Assembly: GCF_000143985.1 (NCBI RefSeq)
Contig: NC_014364.1
Span: forward strand, 1,426,001 to 1,490,000
Reading direction: 5' to 3'
Origin: Sediminispirochaeta smaragdinae DSM 11293
Lineage (GTDB): Bacteria > Spirochaetota > Spirochaetia > DSM-16054 > Sediminispirochaetaceae
Length of the DNA stretch: 64,000 bases
Shown here piece by piece: positions 58,920-64,000 of the stretch (position 1 is the stretch's first letter; every line of letters starts with the position of its first letter). A program made the position numbers and the translations under genes. A model generated the notes under the pieces. That model was not told the DNA's origin. It saw only the letters and a program-made list of their open reading frames with translations, and made no database searches.

Positions 58920-60281
58920 ATGGCAAAACTGCTTTTGAAGGATATCTATTACCTGCATCCCGGCGGCCAGGCCGAAGGGCTTCGCGGTTATGATATGTTG
59001 GTCGACGGCAACAAAATTGCCTCGATCGCCCCGAAGATCGATCCTGCCGGGGTCGACCGGATTATCGACTGTTCCACCCATGTGGTGGTTCCCGGTCTGG
59101 TGAATACCCATCACCACTTTTACCAAACCCTGACGCGAAACATTCCTGCGGTGCAAAACGCCAAACTTTTCGACTGGCTGGTCTACCTCTACGAGGTGTG
59201 GAAGCACATTGACGAAGAAGCCGTCTATTATTCGAGCCTTCTTGCCATGGCAGAACTTCTGAAGACCGGCTGTACCCTTACTACCGATCACCACTACCTC
59301 TACCCCAATAATTTTGCCGGTGACCTCATGGGGCTTCAGTTCGAGGCGGCCGAAACCCTCGGTATGCGCTTCTCACCGACCCGGGGCTCCATGAGCCTCT
59401 CGAAGAAGGATGGGGGATTGCCCCCCGACTCGGTGGTACAGACCGAGGAGATTATCTTGGCCGACAGCGAGCGGGTCATCTCCCAATATCACGACAAAAG
59501 CGATTTTTCCATGCGCAAGGTTGTTCTGGCCCCTTGTAGCCCCTTTAGCGTAACCGAACAGCTCATGAAGGATTCCGCGGCCCTTGCGCGGCAGCATGGG
59601 GTTCGCCTGCACACCCACCTTGCCGAGACCCTGGATGAAAATGATTTTTGTGTTCAGGTCTACGGCAGGCGCCCGGTACAGGTGATGGCCGACTGCGATT
59701 TTCTCGGTGATGATGTCTTTTTTGCTCACGGCATCCACTTCAACGATGAGGAACTCGATATTTTGGCCGAAACCGGTAGCCACATCGCCCACTGTCCGGC
59801 CAGCAATATGCGCCTGGGAAGCGGTATCTGCCGGGTTTCGGAGATGCTGCCTCGGGGGATAAATGTCGCCCTTGGGGTGGATGGCTCTGCCAGTAACGAT
59901 ACCAGCGATCTTTTGGGCGAAGCCCGTCAGGCCATGCTGCTCCAGCGGGTCAAGTACGGAAGCGGTGCCCTTACCGCAAAACAGACCTTCAAGATCGCCT
60001 CGGAAAACGGTGCAAGGTTACTTGGTTATGAAAGGGTGGGGAGGCTTGAAGAGGGGATGGCGGCCGATATGGCGATCTGGAATGTCGATCGGCTCGAATA
60101 TGCCGGGGCCCTTTCCGACCCCCTTGCCGCGCTGCTTTTCTCTGGTTACGACCACGGGACCGCCTACACCATCGTAAACGGTGAGGTGGTCGTCGATGAG
60201 GGCTGCCTTGTCGGTTTTGACGAAAGAGCATTGACAGGGAAGGCCAATGCCATTGCTACCAGGCTTCTCGAGCAACGATAG
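58920..60281 (+). CDS. 8-oxoguanine deaminase-type amidohydrolase
   Basis: 453 residues starting two bases after xdhB. Metal ligands VPGLVNTHHHFYQTLTRN, TDHHYLYPN, RLHTHLAETLDEN, FAHGIHFND and LGVDGSASND. The segment RGSMSLSKKDGGLPPDSVVQ is characteristic of the 8-oxoguanine/isoguanine deaminase branch. It would convert 8-oxoguanine-like purines to urate, or guanine to xanthine, feeding the xanthine dehydrogenases. Distinct from SsnA upstream, so the cluster has two amidohydrolases. Confidence 0.87.
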   Translation: MAKLLLKDIYYLHPGGQAEGLRGYDMLVDGNKIASIAPKIDPAGVDRIIDCSTHVVVPGLVNTHHHFYQTLTRNIPAVQNAKLFDWLVYLYEVWKHIDEEAVYYSSLLAMAELLKTGCTLTTDHHYLYPNNFAGDLMGLQFEAAETLGMRFSPTRGSMSLSKKDGGLPPDSVVQTEEIILADSERVISQYHDKSDFSMRKVVLAPCSPFSVTEQLMKDSAALARQHGVRLHTHLAETLDENDFCVQVYGRRPVQVMADCDFLGDDVFFAHGIHFNDEELDILAETGSHIAHCPASNMRLGSGICRVSEMLPRGINVALGVDGSASNDTSDLLGEARQAMLLQRVKYGSGALTAKQTFKIASENGARLLGYERVGRLEEGMAADMAIWNVDRLEYAGALSDPLAALLFSGYDHGTAYTIVNGEVVVDEGCLVGFDERALTGKANAIATRLLEQR

Positions 60282-60291
60282 GGAGGTGGAT

Positions 60292-61083
60292 ATGGTAGGA
60301 GAATACGTGAAACCATCTCGGGCCGAAGAGGCTCTGGAGTTAAAAAATCGGTATGGAAGCGAGGCCTTTTTTCTCGCCGGCGGGAGTGAGGTGAACAGGC
60401 TTCACTCGCCTGTTGCCGGGAGTATTGCAATTGACATTTCCGCTGTAACGCCGAAAAGGATCGAAACGTCAGCTTCTTCCCTTATCATTGGAGCTGGTAT
60501 ATCGCTTCAGCAGATAGCAGATGAAGGTTCCCTCCCTGAGCCTCTTCGCCATGCCGCCGGTCAGGCTGCAAGTCGTCCCCTGCGTCACATGGCGACGGCC
60601 GGAGGCAATATTGCCTCCGATCGCCGGGACAGTTATCTCATCCCTGTGTTGCTTGCCTATGATGCCCTCCTTGAGATGTCATCGGGAGAAACGGTATCCC
60701 TGGAACAGTGGCTTTCCGATAAGCAGGGTTTGATCATGAATATCATCCTCCCCGACCCGAAGCGGCGGCTGCGAACCGCAAGGCTTACCAGGACCTCCCA
60801 GGGCTCTCCCGTTTTTGTCATGGCCTGTGCCCTTACCGAAGTTCCTGAGAAGGGGGTTCGTTTTGTCGTGGGGGGGCTTCCAGGGAGTCCCCGGCGAGTG
60901 AAATCGGTAGAGACGCTTTTGGCTTCGGAACCCGAAGCTGTTAAAAGGCTTCCTCAACACCTTGAAAACGCGATAAAGCCGGTTTCCGATTATCTCGGTT
61001 CTGCAGAATATAAACGTTACATTGCAGGCGTTAGTGCTATAGATCTTTTTACGGCCTGTATCGCCGCCGGGAATAGGGGGTAA
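60292..61083 (+). CDS. ygfM: YgfM-type FAD-binding protein
   Basis: 263 residues from ATG 60292 (GGGAGGTGG upstream); an in-frame ATG at 60247 lies in the previous gene. It is a xanthine-dehydrogenase-type FAD domain: EAFFLAGGSEVNRLHS and SRPLRHMATAGGNIASDRRDS are the flavin loops. In E. coli the homologous ygfM precedes xdhD, as here (5-base gap). Serves as electron partner of XdhD. Confidence 0.88.
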   Translation: MVGEYVKPSRAEEALELKNRYGSEAFFLAGGSEVNRLHSPVAGSIAIDISAVTPKRIETSASSLIIGAGISLQQIADEGSLPEPLRHAAGQAASRPLRHMATAGGNIASDRRDSYLIPVLLAYDALLEMSSGETVSLEQWLSDKQGLIMNIILPDPKRRLRTARLTRTSQGSPVFVMACALTEVPEKGVRFVVGGLPGSPRRVKSVETLLASEPEAVKRLPQHLENAIKPVSDYLGSAEYKRYIAGVSAIDLFTACIAAGNRG

Positions 61084-61088
61084 ACGCA

Positions 61089-63959
61089 ATGGAATTGACA
61101 TTCACCCTAAACGGTGTTGAGAAACGACTTTTTTCACATCCCGGCGAGAACCTACGCGAATTGCTTTATCGCCTCGGCATGCTCTCGGTCCGTGACAGCG
61201 ATGACGGCGAGGGTTTCGCCGGTAGCGATCTCATCCTCGTGGATGGAAAACCTGCCTATGCCAATCTCATGATTGCAGCCCAGGCAGAGGGACGGACGAT
61301 CCGAACCGCCGAGTCTCTGGTGAAAGGAAAAAAGCTTTCGATCGTCCAGGAATCGATGATCGATGCGGGGGTAGTCCAGTCCGGTTACAACAGCCCTGCC
61401 GCGGCTCTCGCCCTTGCAGATCTCCTCGAACGGAGTCCCGATCCTTCCCGAGCGGAGGTGATAGACGCACTTTCCGGGATCTATAATCGTGCCACCGGGT
61501 ATCAGCAGTTTTTCAAGGCTGTGGAACTCGCATCCCGACGGATGAAAGATCCCGGCTATACCACACAGATCGCTCCCGAGTTTCGGGAAGACCTCGATGT
61601 GGTCGGGAAGGTGAGAAAAAAGGTGGACGGTGCCAAATTGGTTACCGCCCGCAAGGCCTTTGTCGAGGATTTTGTGGAACAGGATGCCTGCATCCTCAAA
61701 ATGCTCAAGAGCCCTCATGCCCATGCATATATTACCAGTATCGATACCAGTAAGGCCGAGGCCTTGCCTGGAGTCGTCATGGTCATTACCTATAAAAATT
61801 GTCCCGATGTTTGGTACACCTTTGCCGGCCAGGGCTTTCCCGAGCCCTCTCCCTATGACAGACGGATGTTCAATCAGAAGCTTATGCATGTAGGTGACCG
61901 TGTCGCTGCAGTTGTTGCCGAAAACGGGGAGATCGCCGACAAGGCCTTGGGCCTTATCGAGGTCGAATATGAGGTACTTGAGCCTGTATTTACCATCGAA
62001 GAAGCCGCTGCCGAAGGCGCACCTGTCATCCACGGCGGAACCGTTGAGTATGTGGCAGGAGCTCCCGACGAGCTTGATTCCTACAACAAAGGAGCAAATC
62101 CCCGGGACGGTAAGATCATCTATCAGTTTCCAATCCACGGTGATCCCCGTCATAATATTGCCGCAAGTGTGACCGGAGGGATCGGGGATGTCGACATCGG
62201 CTTTGCTCAAGCCGATGTGGTTATCGACAGAGAATACGAGACCAGCCAGGTGCAACAGGCCCCTCTGGAGACCCATGTCGTCTATACCCAGATGGATGGG
62301 GAGCGGCTTGTTATCCACGCCTCTACCCAGGTTCCCTGGCATCTTCGCCGGATTGTTTCCACGATCCTTGGTGTCAGTGAAAACCAGGTTAGGGTGATCA
62401 AGGAACGTGTCGGCGGCGGTTACGGATCGAAGCAGGATATCGTTCTTGAAGAGGTCGCCGCCTTTGCCACCTGGAGTACCGGCAGATCGGTCTTCTACCA
62501 TTACACCCGGGAAGAGGAGTTCACCAGCAACTCCAGCCGCTTTCCCATGAAGGTTCGGGTAAAGCTGGGAGCAAAACGTGACGGCACCCTCACCGCTGTC
62601 TACATGCGGGTGCTTGCAAACAGCGGCTGCTTCGGCAATCATTGTCTCACCGTTCCGATGAATGCCTGTTCCAAGAGTCTTCCCTTGGTGATGTGCGACA
62701 ACTTTAAATTCGATGTTATCACCTATTATACCAATATTCCCATAACCGGTGCCTACCAGGGCTACGGAGCACCGAAAGGCTCCTTTGCCCTGCAAATGGC
62801 CCTGGCGGAACTCGCCGATGAGTTAAAGATGGATCACCTCAAACTTGTGGAAAAGGTACGGGTCAAAGAGGGGACCATGCTGGAAATCCTTCGCTGTCTC
62901 GGTGAGGGGCGGGAGGGTACTCCTGCGCCGGTCGGCAGCTGCGGCCTTGGCCCTGCTCTGGAGGAAGGAGCGGATCTGATAGGCTGGGGAAAGAAGGATC
63001 AGCCTGCGAACCCCGATGTTCACATCGGTCAGGGACTTGCCATTATTCAGCAAGGATCGGGACTTCCCGGTCTGGATCATTCCTGTGCCGATGTCAAAAT
63101 GCTTGCCGACGGAAGCTTCATGATCCATTCCGGCGGTGCCGATCTCGGAACCGGCCTTGATACGGTTTCGGTGAAGGTGGCTGCCGAGACCTTGAAGGTG
63201 GATATGGAGCAGGTTTCGATCCTTTCCGGCGATACCGATACAACACCCTTCGACACCGGCGCCTATGCCTCAAGCGGAACCTTCTTTTCCGGCAATGCCT
63301 CCCTCAAGGCTGCCGTGGACCTAAAGGAGAAAATTCTGCAGGTTGCCTCGAGGATGCTCGACGAGCCCGTAGAGGAGCTTGCCGTTGAGAAACCGGGCGT
63401 TGTTGTGGGAAAGAAAGGGAAGGTGAGCTATAGGGAAATTGCCCAGGAGACCCAGGCGGGCCTTGGCTCCGGTCAGCTGGTCGGCTACGCAAGCTTCACC
63501 AGTGAGGATTTTGCCTTTCCCTATGGGGCCCATTTCTGTCAGGTCGCGGTTAATACCCGTACCGGCGAGGTAAAGGTGCAGAAGTATCATGCCCTTCAGG
63601 ACTGCGGGACTCCCATCAACCCGGAACTTGCTCTCGGACAGATTTACGGAGGTGCCTTTAAATCGGTCGCCCACAGCCTGTGGGAAGAGATGGTGATCGA
63701 TAAAGAGGGTGTCCTAACCAACCCGACCCTGAGGGACTACGGTATCCCCATGATTACCGACTTGCCTGAGGAGTTTGGCGCACATTTGGTCTTTACCGAC
63801 GACGCCTACGGCCCCTTCGGCGGAAAATCCGTATCGGAGATCAGCCTGAACGGTGCCTCTCCCGCTCTTGCTTCGGCAATCCACGATGCCGTCGGGGTTT
63901 GGATCCGGGACTGGCCTTTTACACCGGAGAAGGTACTTCGGGCTCTCGGAAAGCTCTAA
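61089..63959 (+). CDS. xdhD: XdhD-type molybdenum hydroxylase with cysteine-free ferredoxin-like domain
   Basis: 956 residues, the same length as E. coli XdhD as I recall it. Residues 1-150 align with the 2Fe-2S subunit of xanthine dehydrogenase, but every cluster cysteine is replaced (SDDGEGFAGSD for [18 protein letters not shown] for [16 protein letters not shown] for LCRCTGY). Residues 175-956 form the Mo-cofactor domains: GGGYGSKQDIVLEEVAAF, AYQGYGAPKGSFALQ and the active-site loop YGPFGGKSVSEIS with the catalytic Glu. Associated with urate/purine catabolism in gut anaerobes and with YgfM. The gene ends 41 bases from the window edge. Confidence 0.93.
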   Translation: MELTFTLNGVEKRLFSHPGENLRELLYRLGMLSVRDSDDGEGFAGSDLILVDGKPAYANLMIAAQAEGRTIRTAESLVKGKKLSIVQESMIDAGVVQSGYNSPAAALALADLLERSPDPSRAEVIDALSGIYNRATGYQQFFKAVELASRRMKDPGYTTQIAPEFREDLDVVGKVRKKVDGAKLVTARKAFVEDFVEQDACILKMLKSPHAHAYITSIDTSKAEALPGVVMVITYKNCPDVWYTFAGQGFPEPSPYDRRMFNQKLMHVGDRVAAVVAENGEIADKALGLIEVEYEVLEPVFTIEEAAAEGAPVIHGGTVEYVAGAPDELDSYNKGANPRDGKIIYQFPIHGDPRHNIAASVTGGIGDVDIGFAQADVVIDREYETSQVQQAPLETHVVYTQMDGERLVIHASTQVPWHLRRIVSTILGVSENQVRVIKERVGGGYGSKQDIVLEEVAAFATWSTGRSVFYHYTREEEFTSNSSRFPMKVRVKLGAKRDGTLTAVYMRVLANSGCFGNHCLTVPMNACSKSLPLVMCDNFKFDVITYYTNIPITGAYQGYGAPKGSFALQMALAELADELKMDHLKLVEKVRVKEGTMLEILRCLGEGREGTPAPVGSCGLGPALEEGADLIGWGKKDQPANPDVHIGQGLAIIQQGSGLPGLDHSCADVKMLADGSFMIHSGGADLGTGLDTVSVKVAAETLKVDMEQVSILSGDTDTTPFDTGAYASSGTFFSGNASLKAAVDLKEKILQVASRMLDEPVEELAVEKPGVVVGKKGKVSYREIAQETQAGLGSGQLVGYASFTSEDFAFPYGAHFCQVAVNTRTGEVKVQKYHALQDCGTPINPELALGQIYGGAFKSVAHSLWEEMVIDKEGVLTNPTLRDYGIPMITDLPEEFGAHLVFTDDAYGPFGGKSVSEISLNGASPALASAIHDAVGVWIRDWPFTPEKVLRALGKL

Positions 63960-64000
63960 GACTCGGCTAATAACGCTCGCATTGCCCCGCCTTATGGCGG

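Noticed and set aside
61152-62795. Antisense open frame of about 547 codons opposite xdhD
   Set aside because: Same reason: xdhD is unmistakable in the other strand.
55461-63959. Selenocysteine codon in the molybdenum hydroxylases
   Set aside because: Both genes read through full family length without in-frame TGA and no SECIS-like hairpin stands out; the link to selenium is only the historical name of neighbouring families.

Overview
The window is a gene-dense stretch of a bacterial chromosome of moderately high GC. It most resembles a free-living, saccharolytic anaerobe of the Spirochaetota. This is an inference: no rRNA is present, but the sugar-binding protein with an ANGGQE-type mature start, the PEGA-domain lipoprotein, the YesM/YesN two-component pair and the mix of ABC sugar transporters are all common there. 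No rRNA, tRNA, CRISPR array, prophage or selenocysteine signal was seen.

Layout. 1-8.9 kb is housekeeping and cell envelope: a partial SPOR protein, ligA, a TylF-type methyltransferase, a PEGA lipoprotein, a DUF192 lipoprotein, xseB/xseA and a TPR protein. 8.9-11.2 kb holds a GH13 alpha-glucosidase and an iron-sulfur flavoprotein. 11.2-20.2 kb is a regulon around a FadR-type GntR repressor. One operator-like sequence (ATGACATAAGTCAT and variants) overlaps three promoters: that of the regulator, that of an operon for a DapA-superfamily lyase, a ribokinase-like kinase and a SIS isomerase, and that of an operon for a polar-amino-acid ABC importer, alanine racemase and an aminotransferase. Together they look like an uptake and breakdown route for an unidentified amino-acid- or amino-sugar-like compound.

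20.3-31.7 kb carries an orphan EIIC membrane protein, YwbE, a sensor kinase with a degenerate ATP-binding domain, a DUF985 cupin, nagA, a YesM/YesN pair and, convergent to them, a carbohydrate ABC transporter with a YihX-like HAD phosphatase. 31.8-33.1 kb is a GC-rich nested palindrome followed by a complete IS1-like insertion sequence. Its transposase frame is split at an A7 run and its ribosome-binding site lies in an 11-bp inverted repeat. A second, solitary copy of the IS end sits at 44.5 kb and appears to provide the promoter of a class II aldolase/PfkB kinase operon.

33.1-49.3 kb holds a ribonuclease D, a methyltransferase plus FecBCD-type importer operon, a cyclase-family hydrolase, a hybrid kinase/OmpR regulator pair, two secreted proteins of unknown function, the aldolase/kinase pair, and two fold-type-II PLP enzymes.

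49.6-63.96 kb is a colinear anaerobic purine/urate catabolism cluster: ygfK, ssnA, ygeY, a three-subunit xanthine dehydrogenase (Mo, 2Fe-2S, FAD), an 8-oxoguanine-deaminase-type amidohydrolase, ygfM and xdhD. XdhD has a ferredoxin-like N-terminal domain in which all eight cluster cysteines are replaced. The cluster starts from a near-consensus promoter overlapped by TGTTGCA repeats. The PLP enzymes transcribed away from it are candidates for the terminal amino-acid step otherwise done by YgeX; hyuA, ygeW and ygeX homologues are not in the window and may lie beyond its right edge.
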